DNA of 64,000 bases, taken from contig NC_133900.1 of the NCBI RefSeq assembly GCF_964199755.1, positions 78,166,727-78,230,726 of the forward strand, given 5' to 3'. Both the position numbers and the translations under genes were made by a program. Below the pieces are notes generated by a model. That model ran no database searches and was not told the origin of the DNA. It saw only the letters and a list, made by a program, of their open reading frames with translations. This document shows positions 45,101 to 60,100 of the stretch, in pieces; position 1 is the stretch's first letter, and each line of letters opens with the position of its first letter. The DNA comes from Larus michahellis. Its lineage: Eukaryota > Chordata > Aves > Charadriiformes > Laridae.

Positions 45101-48100
45101 TCTCGTGCCAAAGGAGAGGAGATCTGGAGTTGAGCAGTCAGGCACCCTTACGAGTTCAGTGTAGGAAACCTTGTTTGTAGCAAAATCCTTCCTGTGTGTC
45201 CAGTTCATCTCTGACACCAAAAGCAAAATGAACCTGGATGTCCTTTAGTTCTGTAGATGAATATCAGAGATTACATGACTGAGGTTAGCGTAAGAGGCTG
45301 TAACTAAGCAGAACTAGATGACATCATTATGGTGGAAGTCATATTTGTGACATTTGGACAGAAGGCTGACAAGTAGGAAGTAATAGATGAAGTAGATGAG
45401 CTGCAGGTATTACCACTTCCAGTTTCTCATCTCTGACTGGGTTAATTTTAACCTTTCTACTGCAGCTTTGTCAAAATACTGCTTTGTTGGTTTGGGCAAG
45501 TCCTAATTTTCTGTCTTGCTCTATTGAAAATAGTAAGTTTAAGGAAAGTATTTTTCTGAATAAACTAATACATTCTAAACATCTTATTTGGTATTTTTGG
45601 ATCATTTTGTGAGTTGCAAGTTGTAAATAATTGGGTCCATTCAGGCTGACATACTAGAGCACCTAAATTTATCACGGAATCACGGAATCTTCAGAGTTGG
45701 AAGGGACCTCTAGAGATCATCTAGTCCAACTCCCCTGCTAGAGCAGGATTACCCAAAGCACATAAATTTTGCAGAAAAAAAAAAAAAAAGAACAGGCACC
45801 TGTGGTTTTTTTTATGGATGAAGACTAGAAAGGTCTTGAGTTTGGTCAAAAAGCAAAACTGGCCTTTGAAGAGAAAGAATAGTAGCTCTTTACATCTGCT
45901 TTATAGAAAAGCTAATAATGCTAGACCTGAATGAGATTTGTGATGGAGTGAATGCATCTATTGTGATTGATTTACTTTGGAAATCTTGTAAACCCTACAA
46001 AAGTCAAGAGGGTGTTCACTTCCTTTTTTGATTAAACACTAACTAATATGGTAAGAGTATATTTTGTTTTATAAAATCTAACTTTTGACTCCAGGTAGTT
46101 GTTATAAAAAATAAAAGCTATAATTAACTTGCTGCTGCTGCCTTTACAATTCAGGCTTTCATTTGGGAAAATATTATCTTTTTAACAGTCATGCTTGATA
46201 CATTTTTATCATCTGAACGTATGTTTATATATTTAGAAAGCCAATTAAGAGAAGAGAAAGTATATTTTGTTCCCTTTAGCTCTAACTATAGTAATTTTAG
46301 CCTAATACTGAGCTGTAAGAAGTATGTAAATCTTCATTTGCTTGTCTAGAAAGAAAATCTATATATAATATGAGACTGGGAAATAAAGTTAGATATATTT
46401 ATTACCCAAGTGTTTTTATGGTAGGCATAAACGTATATAAATTTATATGGCAAATGAGGTTGGTTTGGGGGGATTTTATTTAGTATTTTGAGACAAGATG
46501 TTAATTGACATTAAAAAATTAAGCTGAAAATTATATGAAAATCTGTTGGCTCATGTTATGATGTTGTTTGATATAACCCCACCATTGTCAGAGTGGGATT
46601 TGCAGACAGTCTTGTGCTAACCTTTACCAAGATATAAAACTAAAATTTCAATGAGTTTCTAACCATGAAGTAATGAAAGACCATAGCAAATAGCTCCTGT
46701 ATCGTGATAATTATTTAATGGAGCATGAGTTCATCATGAGGAAGGGATTTCTAACACCAGCGGAGTTGGGTTAAAAGCTGTACATCTGAATTGGTCCTTT
46801 AAAGTTAGGATTTTAGGTATGTATTAAGCTAATTATTTTTTAGTAACTTAAAGAGAATTTTTTGGAACCAGGTTGAAGATTAGCTTCATGAAGTAGAGAA
46901 AATACCTATTCTTTGGCTAGAAAACACAGTATAGATGCAGTCTAATTTTTATGATACCATATTGGCATAACTGAATTCTGTGCATTCATAACTTTGTCTT
47001 TTATTGCAGGCACTAAAAAGTGGCGATCCCTTTCGAAGCAGGTGGGCAATCATTCCTGAGCTGCCTTATAACCATAGATTTTTATACAGTTACTGTCTTT
47101 CATGATGGAAACTTAGAGTCACAGGAGAAATAAGAAAGTTTTAAAATCTTCATTTAAAAAAAAAAAAAAAAGAGACCTTAATTTCTTTGGTTTTGCCACT
47201 TCAGCTGAATCCAGAGTCTCAAAGATGCTTGAGCAGCTGTGCCTGTTACGTTGGATTTACTGACTTTCTCAAGCCTCTGTCAGTTCCTTTCTCAGCCTGT
47301 ATCTGACTGAGTTTCTTTAGTGTCTAAGTGTAACAGGTGTATCCAAAGCTGCCTGAAATACTTATGCCACTCTACCTTTTGTGATGTTTAAGTGCCTCAT
47401 ACTTTTATTCTTTTTTACATTTGTACAACTGCAAAAAGACTCTGTATCCCTGTATTTTAAGTAAGGCACATTCATATTCATGGGTGAAGTTTGCCTTAGT
47501 TCAGGTTGAGTGTTTCAAAAGAACAGTTGCTTGGAGCTTGTGTGAAAATCTTACTGAAATCAAGGGGAACTTACCCTTGGCTTCAGTGAATATGAGCAGT
47601 GGTGGGTAATTTCAGCAACAAACACATTACATGTCTCTCTCCAACTCTGCAAACACTTAGTATACATGCAGATATTGGAATAATCATGTGTGCAAAATTT
47701 ATGTACGTGCTTGAGTAATTCCGAATTCATTGTGGTAAACTGAACTGGTAGATTTGCATGCAGTTCCTTGTCTTTTATATTGATTTCTAGCAATTACTCG
47801 TAATCTGTTAACTACTTCATTAAATATTTAAATATATACTTTTATCTTTTTAAAATCTTATCTTTTAGGAACTGAATCAGATCCTTATGGAGACACCACC
47901 AGTTTGGAAAGGATCATCCAAGCTTTTCCGTAATCTTAATGAGAAAGGTGAGGGATAAGAATATATTCTCCTGAAGCAGATTATCACTTATATTAATTTA
48001 TGTGGCTAAAGTGATACCGTACTTTAATCTGAGTCATATGTTCAAAAAGATAAAAAGTGTTTGTTGCTTTCTACATCTTATAGCAGTTTTCTTTAGTCTC

Positions 48101-51100
48101 TACAGGGTTTTTTAATCATGCCATCTTACAGCTAGCCTCTTTAAGTGAATTAGTATCTTGGAGTTTGTTAAACTGATGTTTGAATGTTTCAGTTTCAGTT
48201 TGTTGTAATGAAGAATGATCTGTAGACCACAGATACATTATTCTAATAAAGGCACAACATCCCTTTACTTTTTTTAATAGGTTAAATTATGTGATTATTT
48301 TTAAAGACAGTAATGGTATCTTATATCATGGAATAAGCATTTTCTTCACAACACAAAGAGGCAGTTTCAGAAATGCTATATAACCCTTTAAATTCTGTAG
48401 ATGAGGGCTTTGGTAGCTTTTAAAACTCACACTATTGGTAAAGGAAGAGCCAACAGCCACTCCGGTCTCCTCTACTTTTTTTTTTTTTTTCCTTTCTTAA
48501 CTAAGCTCTATCCCTTCAAAACCAAAAAACACAGAAAAAAACCCTACGATGGTTTGTATACCATCGTATAAATGTATATTTAAAAGCTATTTATGATGAA
48601 TAACACCATATTCCTCTGCTTATATTCAGAATGGCAAAGGTCTGGTGGAGTATTTTAAGTACTTTGTAAAGAAGCCACAAGTACTTGCTATAAAATAAAG
48701 ACACTTCATGAATGTTTAAAATAAGCATGCCAGCAACAAAATTCCAATCAAATATGTTCGTGTAATTGATGAGTCCAATTCAAATGCAGCTCAGATTTAT
48801 TAAAGGAGTAAATATGCGCCTACTGTCAGAGGAGGGTTCCAGACTTGAATCTCTAGTGCATGGAGGCGCTGGCACAGTTCTGCAGCCCGAACTCCAGAGA
48901 AGCAAAAGCTGGTACATCTTTGCCCTATATTTCCTTGTATTTCCTTGCTCTAGGCTGCTTCCTATATAGTCAGAACAGCTGACTTTTGAAATATTAATTA
49001 CATAAAACTTCAGCTTCAGAATCTGTTAAATCAGTACATTATCAGTTTAAAAAACCCATATCTGGATGTTGCTTATTAAGTCTGTAATAAAATGTCTGTA
49101 ATGTTGTGCAGTCCTGATTCAACAGTATCTTACTCTCAGTTTTCTGCCAGTGAAATTCTACAGAAGTTGATGGCATTAATGGGACTCAAAATTGGCATCA
49201 TAAGCTGGTAAAATTAGTAATAAACTTTATCACCTACATAGCTTTTCAGCATGCTTTACAAAAAAGTACGTTCCGTTATCCTATTTTATAGATAATGTAA
49301 GAAAAGATGATGGGTGTTACAACTGATAAGGTCATTCAGTAAGCCAGTGAAAGGAATGGGAATAGAATTCAGGTCTCCTTAGTTGTGATTTAGTGTTTAT
49401 TTAGTACATGACATGAAAAGTCCAAGATTAATTTGCTCATTTTCTTTTTTCCATGCACATTTTAACATGAAGCAAGTAGCAAAAGCCTGTGTCCCTTTAT
49501 TTTGCCATAGATTCATATAAAGCGGATGAGCCACATAGATTTATGCCAGTTGCCCTTCAGTTTTATTTTTTTGTTTTACTTGAGTGACGTCCCTCTCTTC
49601 TTTCTGATCTTAGTGTGAGCTTTTCTTTCTGTTCAGTCATCATTTAGAGCCTCTCTCCCATAACACTCAGAGCAATCAACCAGAACTGTCTGTCTACAGC
49701 TACAATATACCAGTACAAACAAAAGGAGAGAACACTTTGGAGGGCTTTTATATTGCTCTCTTCATACCTGTGATGGGCTACTTGACAATTGCACTTTCTT
49801 CCTCTGTTTTACAACAAAGAAGGTGTCATCAAACAAACAAAAATACATATTTACATTTATTGACTGGCTCTTAAAGGACATTTTACATCACTGAATGAGA
49901 ACCTTTGAGGTATCTGATTTCTTGATAGCTGCTTGTCCAAACAGATTCGAGCAGGCCTTTGAAAACTGTTTTCTGCAAGCCGCTGTATGAAACCAAGAAG
50001 ATAAAGCATAGAGCATGCGTACTTAAATGCCTGCGTTAAATCTTTGCTATCAGTGTGCAGCTATATGTAAATTGAGGAAAAGAATAGGTGGTATTAAAAA
50101 TACTTAGTAGCCTTCCTAACTAGGTCTACTAGCAGGAGTAAAATCTTGGTTCTGAAGACTTAAATTTGCTGTTGGATCAAAGGGTGTGAAATATCTTTTT
50201 TTCCATGAATGGAATGGAATTTGGGAGGGCAGCGTCTCAGCTGGTAAATGTTGAGGGGTTTAGTGATTCTTTCATAGAATAGAATCATAAAATAGTTTGG
50301 GTTGGAAGGGACTTTTAAAGGTCATCTAATCCAGTCCCCCCTGCAATGAGCAGGGACATCTTCAACTAGATCAGGTTGCTCAGAGCCCCGTCCACCCTGA
50401 CCTTGAAGATTTCCAGGGACGGGGCATCTACCACCTCTCTGGGCAACCTGTGGGCATTTCACCTCCCTCATTGTAAAAAATTCCTTCCTGATATCTAGTC
50501 TAAATCTTCCCTCTTTAGTTTAAAGCCATTACCCCTTGTCCTATTGTAACAGTCCCTGCTAAAAAGTTCATCCCCATCTTTCTGATAAGCCCCCTTTAAT
50601 TACTGGAAAGGGCTCTAAGGTCTCCCCGGAGCCTTCTCTTCTTCAGGCTGAACAACCCCAACTCTCTCAGCCTGTCCTCATAGCAGAGGTGCTCCAGCCC
50701 TCGAACCATCTTCATGGCCTCCTCTGGACCTGCTCCAACAGGTCCATGTCTTTCCTGTGCTGAGGGCTCCAGAGCTGGATGCAGTACTCCAGGTGGGGTG
50801 TCACCAGAGCGGAGTAGAGGAATTCTTTCTAGTATGTGATTTGGTTCCAAAGACTTAGTTAACTGTCTGTCTTTTGTATTGCCTTCGTATTCCAGTCTGT
50901 GTGATATCTGTGGAGATCTCTCTGGTTGGTTATTTTTTCTTTTATGTTTGAGGATAGGAGACCTGATTCTCTTTCAGGTGGTCTTCTTTCAGGACAGTTG
51001 GTTTTTAGGGAGGAGTATTGTATGATCGAAGTTTTGTGGTGACATTTGGACAGATCCAAGACAAACATAGTGGAGATTTTCGTATCTCAGCTGTTCAAGA

Positions 51101-54100
51101 GGACAGAAAGTCCCTTATTTCCGGACAGAATTAATTTAGAACTTTTTGTGCTGTAAATATTAGTAGAAAATGCCAAAGTTTCTTACTTTGGCAGTGTTGG
51201 AAGTGCTGATGTTAAATGTGTTCAGTAATTGTAAAATCCACATGAATGATACGATGTTTTGAGTTTTACTTGTACAGGTTTTTCAGTGAAAAAAAATCAG
51301 ATGACTATTTACATAGTTTGTCACATATTCAGTTAAGTCAGATTTTAAAAGATATTTAAACATCCAAAGATGTGTCTGTTTTTAGAAAAACTTTTGCACC
51401 TGACTTGGCCTGAAATCAAGGAGACAGCAGGCAACTTGTGAAAATCCCAGCTGATAGACATCTTTACTCTCAGGTGTCTGAATACTTTTTTTTCACTCTT
51501 TTGAAATAGTGTAATATTGTGGACTGACTTAACGCTCTTGGTTTTGGAGGACAGACAAAATCAGTTGGTTAGAAATCAAGAACCAGTTTTGCTAGTTCAG
51601 CCTCAAAGATTGTTAGAGCTAAGGGCTTTTGGGAGACCTGCAAGTCATCGTTTTCAGTTCTTACTGAACTGTGAGATGCTTCTGTTTGTTGGTAGTATGG
51701 GCATTCTGCAAGGTCATCTCTTTACCGTAGAGCTAGAAAAGCAGAAGTACAGCTTGTGGTATCAGACGTAATATTTGAATATTGACTTCGGCTCTAACTT
51801 AAATTTTGCATTAATCACTTCTGAAGAGAAAAGGAAGTGCCATTCCACACTGCCTTTTGACATCTAAAAAAAAGAGGAAAAGCTTAGAATGTAGTCCTTA
51901 CAGATCTTCTTAGTGTGGAAGAGAGAGTACAAATGTCTCTATCAGGCTTTAAAAACTTTCAGCAAAATTTACACATTCATTTAGTAAGGGTTTTAATATA
52001 AATTTCAGGTGATGGTTATGAAAATGTGCATTCAAGACAACTCAAAACTCCAATTCTATGCTATCATAAGTAACGTGAGGCCAAGTTTTCAATTAATATT
52101 GGATATTCTTTTGCACTTTCAAGGCATGTAATAAAGTCAAAAACTGTATTCAAGCGGTACGTATCAAGAGGGAGCACTATTAATGTTCTTAGAGTAAATG
52201 CTCTCATACTGTTAGAGAGTGTTGTCGTGAATTATTGGTGGCATTTTCGGAAAGAAAACCGAATTAATCGTTTATATTAACTTTTAAGAATCTAGCCATC
52301 TTCTGTTTAATGAGCCATTCTCCACTGACTGTAGTTGTTTATTTGCCATGTTTAATCTATTACTCCCCTAAAATACTCAAAACCAAACCCAAACAAAAAA
52401 CCCCACCCCATAGATCAGTATTTTAGACAAATAGGTCGTTGACGAGGTTGCATAGTCACATGCACACAAGTAAGAATACGTACACGTACAGAAATTCTCC
52501 TTATACGTAGATTTAATAGTTTCAAGTTTAGGATGTGAAGTCAAGGTGAAACTAATATGGCGTAATGCGTTGTTTGTTTTTTGTCTTCAGGTGTGATATC
52601 TTACACAGAGTATTTATTCCTCTTATGTATTTTAACAAGTAAGTATTTTTGGAGAAAAAAACCCAAAAACTTCCTTACAAATTTCTAGGAATTTGTAACA
52701 TAACAAGATGTCTAGTTATGAACTAACAGTCTTAACTATACAACCAGATGTTACTGTGAGATACTTTTCTTGGACACTTCATGTTCTGTTTCTACTGTCT
52801 ATTTTCCGTAACCTATGAATGCGTGAGCATGCCTTCTGTTTTCATAACATGGATAATATGGTTTTACAGATGTTATGATTTGCATTTACTGTGTACACAA
52901 ATGCACTAATTTAAATTAGTTGAGGATATGGATTTTATAAACAGACACAAAATAATTTCTTCAAGTTTTATATTTGCTTTCTTTCCAAGCAAGTAACTAA
53001 TTGAATGGTTGGGTTTTTTTGGCAGAGCCACATGCAGGTTTTAGAATCGCTTTCAACATGTTTGATACTGACGGCAATGAGATGGTGGACAAAAAGGAAT
53101 TCTTAGTGGTATGTATATTTTCAGTCTTTGAATATTTTGATGTAATCTTGAAATTAATTTTTTTGTCGGGATTGAGGCTCATGATGATGTCACTAATCAT
53201 GAGAACATGAGCTATTCTTCACTGAATGTAGTTGTTCATTTGCCTTATTTAATGTAAATATTAAATGTAATGTAAATTGTAAATAGTAGCTTCTTATTAC
53301 AGTGCACGGTTGTATTGTATGTAATGATTTTTGAAGCTTAATTCCAGTTTTTATTCTGAATCTTTTTAATTGCTACTACATTCACAGATAATTAGGCTAT
53401 TAAAGTAATATTGCTGTAGCAATGGTCAGCAGAATTATTTAATTGCCATGACGATGGCAGATATTCGTAAAAAAAAAAAAAGATACTTGCAGAAGTCATC
53501 AGTTCTTATCTTTGTACGTTTTTTTGTGTAGTTGAGTTTATAAATAAATACAGTAAATACACAGGAGAAAAAGCGCAGTGCCTTACTGAAGAAGATGGAA
53601 CAAAATATAAAGAATAAAACAGACACAGGGAATGGATTTTAGTGTCAGACCATGATTTATTTAAAACTAAGACCCCCTAATTTCCTGTGTGCTGTTTCTT
53701 AATTTGTTTCCAAGTCAAGTTCTAAGGCTCAATTCAGATAAGCTGTGCTAACCTAAAGAAAACGGAAATGTGAAAGAAACTGTCCTCAACACGTTGAACT
53801 TCCCTCAATTCTCCTTTTCAAGGAAGTGAGAGCCAAGATCTGGGGTCTTGTTTTCTGGTGGCATAGCTTAAGCAGAACAGGTCTAATTTATTTTGGAAGC
53901 TGTCACCACTTGCAAATTGTGGTATGCTGATCATTTATTGTATTCTAATATTAAATGTACGCATCTTTATATTTGCTAATTCCTAATAGATGTCTCCTCC
54001 AGCTGGGGGAAGAAGCCAGCAAACATTGGATTAATTGTCCAAAGAAAAAATAGAGGAAGAAGAAAAAGGGAAAAAAAAAAGTCTTTTGTGATTCAGTACA

Positions 54101-57100
54101 GCAGAATGTGGTGGAATAGACTGACAACTATGGATATCGCATCTTTCTTTTATAGTCCTCTTCACATCCTGCTTTTTATTTGTTCTCTGTTGTGGTCTCT
54201 GATAAAAATTTCTCCTTCTTACTCTTTTTCTGTTATCAAACTCGGTGGATAGAAGAAAGAAAGGAGAATTTTCAAACATTAGATATACTGTTCTCCACCT
54301 GTTATCGTATTTAACAAATTTGCATAGAGTAAACCTGACCGTAACTCCGCTTGGTTAACGTGTCAGCGACCCTTCAAAAATCAGCTCAAAACTCGTAAGT
54401 CAGGATGTTAGATCTGAAGTGAAAAAGACTAAAATAGATAGGTAGGTAGATAAATAATGTCTGCATAAATAAAAGTAAATATGAAAATAGAAGTTGATTC
54501 AATGATGCTACAGCTGTGGTAGACCTGAATATACATGAATATATATCTGTGCTCACCTTGCTTGGGTACACATCATCTCCTGTGGCCCTGAAAGCAGGAG
54601 ACTGTCCGTGTTGCCATTTGAACTATATCCAACATTTGCAAAATACTTCTCCATTGATTACAGTCAGCTATCATAAAATTGGAAATACAGGTAACACTAT
54701 TCAGTTTTGCAAATAAAGAGACTTTAAAGAGATTGGTGTAGGGATCAGATGTTACGTGATCCTTGAAGAGTATGTATAGTGAAGGGTTGAAAAATACTTA
54801 ATTTTTCTGATAACGGCTTTAGTGTTTTCGTAAACTAATTCCATGGTGTTTGTGCTTTCCTCTTTGCTTATGTCATAGGGGTGAGGTCAGGGAACAGAAG
54901 GATTGTGTTGCCTTGTTACAGGAGATCTTGCTTTTGCTGCTTTCAGCAGTCAATCTCATTATCCTGTTTCAAACAACGTTCCTATGAAAGTACTCCTAGA
55001 TCCTTTTTGCATTCACTTTCCTACTCGCTGGTATCCTATAGCACTCCTTCTGAACAAAAGATCCATTTCCAGAAGTTTAGCAAGTGCTTTAATGATGAAT
55101 GCAACAGAATCCTACTCCCTTTGCCTCTGTGGCAGGGGAAATACATCCAAGGATGCATTGCTTTTTACCGATCTTTTTTTGGTTTTTCAATTACTGCCAG
55201 TCTTCTACTTGATGGCTTGTCACTTCACTTTTCACGAGGTATTTTCTTTCTGCGTCTCTCTCTTCTTTTATCTTTCTTCTTTCCACAGTTTTGGGTTGCA
55301 AACTGTGTAATACTCCAGGCCATCCAGCTAAATCTCAAATCATGACTCTTTCCTCATCAGCATAAGTTACAATAATTTGTGCCTGTAGGTTTGCAAAAAC
55401 TTAGAAAAATCATACCAAGGTCTATACATTGATCCCATACTCAAAAATAGATAGTGATACACACGATATTCTGGTCTGTATTTGCCTTATAAGCAATTCC
55501 AGAACACGGTAGTCAATTTTGAAAATTCATGAAGTGTTATTTATAAATGCATTTGCTATTTAATTGCTAAATACTGTATTCATTTATTTCAATGTTGTCA
55601 CACCCCTGCAGTAGAGCTTGCTGCTCCCTTTGTCTTAGTCATCTGCCTTCTCTGAAATATAGTATTCTGGAATTAAATTTGGAAAATTTGCTTGCAAAAT
55701 TTATCACACACGCTTTATCTTTCACATTCCTATCCCTGGGAGGATCTCTGTGCGTGGCATTACAGTATCAGGTTTTTGTCAGACTTCTGGTAGGTTAAAG
55801 TGGGTCTTGAAACGACTGCCACAATTGCGTCTGTATGCCATGATGTTTGGTTCTAAAAATACCGTATTTTGGAATTTGACAAATTTATCCGCCACAGTTC
55901 TTATTCTTTTTCCAGTCCACTTTGAGATTAGCAAATGCTACAAGTGGCAGTACAATATTTTCACATGCAATTTTTGAAAAGCTGAAGTTCACCGATAGAG
56001 TTACAGATGGCATAGTAGTTAATACCGCGCTCTCTTGCTGTGTAGAGTAAACACTGTGACACCTTTTTTTAATGGTTTGGGAACATTAATAACTATTGCC
56101 ATAAATAAAAATATCTAAATAAAACAGATACTTACAAAGAAAGATAAGTACAGACCAGTTCTTACTCTGAAGACTATAATTTAAAAAAATAAATCTGCTC
56201 AAGAGTCTGTATGTTTTAAATCTCGTATTTGAGGTTCTCTCAGAAGTCATGTTTAAAGCTCTTAATGCAGAGAAAGTTGTGAAAGGGGTATTTTACAAGA
56301 CCTGAAGGTATTCTTTGAACAGACTTGAAAAAAAAAAAGGGTACTTGATAAATTACTCTTGAGTAGTAGTTTGTTGCTGCTGAAGGGGAATGTTTCACCC
56401 CCACCAGGTGTTTCCAGTCCTCCCTTGTGCCAGCAGGAGTAAGAACTGGTCTAGTTGGAAACTAACAATATGAATAAGAGATTGATCCAGCTGGCTACAT
56501 AGCCACACAGGTACTAATTAGTACCAGACAAGAAAGGATGTGCCTAGAGGTGGTGAAAAAGGCTGGGACTCCCCCTTTTTGTTATAGGCTGGATTGCCTA
56601 AAATGTAAAGCTAAATAGGATGTTCTTAATATTGTGCTCCCAAATAGAATTATTGGCCTTACTTTGTGAAAAAATATTTCCTTATTCCTTTCTGTGTAAT
56701 GATTAAGGTCACAGAAGGAACATGAGGGCATTAATATGAACAATAAAGCATCACTGAAAGACCGATATTTTAGTAAAGAACTGCATTTTAATACTGTTTG
56801 CAGTGTTCCTCACTATGAATGATTGTTATGCACGTAAAATAGCCTGATAACTAAAAAGAACAAAATGGTTTGTTTTTTAGCTACAAGAGATTTTCAGGAA
56901 AAAAAATGAGAAGAGAGAAAGAAAAGGAGATGAAGAAAAACGTGCAATGCTGGTAAGTAAAATTAGAATAGTTGCAGCTGGTAGTTGGTTTGTTTTCTTT
57001 GATGTAGGACAAAATCATGTATGTATATATTTTACTAATCACTGTCAATTTTTTTCAAAACAATAAATTCATATCAATAAAAGAATATGCATAAATTTAC

Positions 57101-60100
57101 GTATAGAAAAAAGCAGTGTTTAGCCTAAACTTCAGTAATTTAAAAACAAAAAGTGGTCTACAGAAAGGAAAAATTAGCGTTTAAATATTGTATTACATAT
57201 TATGACAGTAGCATTGATTCCATTTGGAGTCTATAAATCTAGGAAAAAGTGAATCGAAACGACCCAGTGTTGTCTGTAAGAGTGAGAGATCTCAGTGGCA
57301 GGACCGAACTGTACTCCTGCTCTCGTAACTAACTGCAGCTGTTCATGTAGACATACTGATCCTGATGCTTGTTATTAATATAGAAGTTTTAAAGTAGCTG
57401 AGGAAATGTTACAAATTAACTTAGGTTTTATATTCAAGTTTAATTTTTTTTATTAAATACTGCTTATATCCAATGCAAAATGGTTTTAGTTGTTTATATT
57501 GTCTGAATAGATTTTTGTGGAATATTGAATACTCATTCTTATGTAATGTCAAATTTGTATTTCTTCTGTGCCTAAGAAAGGTAAGTCAGAAATAGACAAG
57601 TCTGTGGTGGTTTGTCTGGAGGATGGCAGTGGTAGCAGGAATTTATTTTACTGTCGGACAGGTAAAAATCAGGGACAAGTCTCTGTCGAGCCCACAGCAG
57701 AAAAAATGTTCTTTTGCAATTTGTGTTTCTATGGCAAAAATTCCTTATTATAAGGAACGTTTTGACATACATGCGAAACTTGTTATAGTGCCCATTATCC
57801 TTTTGGGACCATAGATGCTTGATCTCAGATCTTTGTCCCTGAAACCATAGGAAGTTTGAATTTCAAGAATTAATACTTTTTAAACCTTCCTTGAGTATAA
57901 AAAGGGATCTTTTCTTCCCACCCAGAGAGACCTATCCGTAGCTTTTCAAAACTGTAGGTCATTGTTGAACCTCTCACACACTGTTTATTCTGAACAAAGG
58001 AAACTTACACCCAAAGGAAGAGCTTTTGGAAAAAGTAAGGATTGCAAACTAGAACGTTTCTCCTGAGAGTAATCTCTGCAACTCTGTTCTTCTCTTTTGA
58101 AAATTTGAAGAATGAGATTGTAGATAAACCATTCTTTTCTTCACTGTCGTTTTAAAAACAAACAAATTTAATAATACATAAAATGAAGATTTGCTTGTCT
58201 TAACCTATTCTATTGTCTTTTTTTTTTTTTTCTCCCCCTTCTTTGGGCTTCATTCTGACATGTGATACTTGGTTTGACCCGTTTTTGCTGTATGTCAGCG
58301 TCTTCAACTTTATGGATATCATACTTCTACTAACAGTGTATGTACTCTAACTATTTTCAATTTATGCAGTCTTCACCAGTGAAGTGAAATAGTATGGTAT
58401 AAGAAAATTTACAATATTGATCTTTTTCATCAAGTAAATTAACTTCTGTTAATCAGTAAAATTGTGGTGGATCTTTACTTGCATAAAAGATTGTGCATGC
58501 TTGTTGCACGCATTCTGAAACAGGCAAGCCTACCAGGAGGAAAGGTTGTTCGCTCTATTTATATAAAATGAAGGAAACAGTGTTTTTAGGGGAAAAGACA
58601 AAATATATCTTAAGAAATAATAGACTTGTTCTTAATTAATGTATGTGAATTAAGTCATCCTGCATGCGTCATTTGATCCAGATCTGTCTTGTCTCCTTGT
58701 ATATAATGTGAATAATTAGTCAAATGAATCCTTCACCTCTATGTTGCCCTACCCAACCCCCACAAAAAAAAGAAACCAGAAGAGAGCTTTTATATTTTTG
58801 TGCTTCACTTACAGAACAAATGAATAATAACTTTCAGTGCTGAACTAGAATAGGATTTTACAGAAAATAGCCCCTGTATTATGTAGGTGACAGGAAACTT
58901 ATTTTCAATTATTTTGAGGAGTGGGAGAATCAGCAAGAGAGAGATCTTCTGGGGTTTTTTTAATGTCTTCATTATGACCTGATTAAATTTTCATTGACAG
59001 CAGAAGAAAAACTGTTGTAAAAAAGATTGATTTGATTTTAAAATAGAAGAATTAAACTTGTTTTGGTGTGATTATTGTGCTAGTCAAAGTACGGGGAGGA
59101 AGCCGACAAGAACTAGATGACTAGTCAAGTTCAGTTTTAAAGTCTGGGTTTTTTTATGTAATCATTCACAGGAATGCACAAATTTATTTCCTGTGAAGTC
59201 AGCACATACAATTTGGGCAATATGCAGGAAGGAAGGCTGTTGCATGAAAAGGTGCAGTAGATGCTGCGATGGTGTGAGAATAATGTAGTAGGAAATGTGA
59301 GGCCTTATGATTAAATGGATTTTAGATCAGGCTTTACTGCAGTGAAAGATGCTGTACAGTGGTTGCCATATTCCTGTGCTGCCTCCTATTTTAAACTAAA
59401 ACCAAACTAGTTAGGCTTTCCTACTCATATAATAATTTTCAGCGTTAGTAAAAAAATCTTCTAGACTCCAGCCATGTCCAAACGCTGTACCAAGATGATG
59501 CCCAGGTGTGCACCATCCTTTTCTGCCCGCCTACTACCCAAATGGAGATCTCCACCCCAAGGATACTCAGATGTATAAGAATTCACAGTATCTGACAAAT
59601 CCCCCACCCCAGAAAACTGATAATTTGGGTTTCTATTTCTCCTACTGAAACAAGAAGTGTAGCAGCCTTTTCAGTTTCCCTTGATGTCCTGGGGAGTTGG
59701 AAGATACTCAAGACCAAGGAGATGCAGCCCTAAAATGTCTGGGTTAGTCCAAAGTGTTGTGTTGGGCCCTTCTCCTCACTTCATCCTTCAAAACAAAATT
59801 TTTTGAGGAGCGTCAAGGTCTATAAGCCATAGAGTGCATACAGTGACATTTTAAATGGGTTAAATATTTTTGTATTTTCATTTGCATAGGTTAATTCTTT
59901 CAAGTCATGTTCTGGTGCATACTGCAGATGCGTGTTAAGACTACTTCAGCATGTATTGCATGAGTACTTTGACTAGCCAAATGCCAACCGGAACATGATA
60001 ATTATGGTGAGATGCATGTAAGGAAAGTCAAATCTGCATGCCCTGAGGTACTAATTCCATTGGCTAAAGTAAATCTCTAGCAAGAAAACAAATTCAGTGA

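Larger units (their letters stand above)
43641..47009 (+). other. MICU3: MICU3 intron 2
   Basis: A 3369-bp intron. It contains a possible alternative exon (45046-45164), a CR1 tail on the minus strand (45671-45763) with a poly(A) run beside it, and otherwise AT-rich sequence. Confidence 0.85.

Noticed and set aside
45161-45166. GTAGGA after the putative alternative exon as an internal donor
   Set aside because: Splicing from it into exon 3 would shift the frame, so the exon was considered only as terminal.
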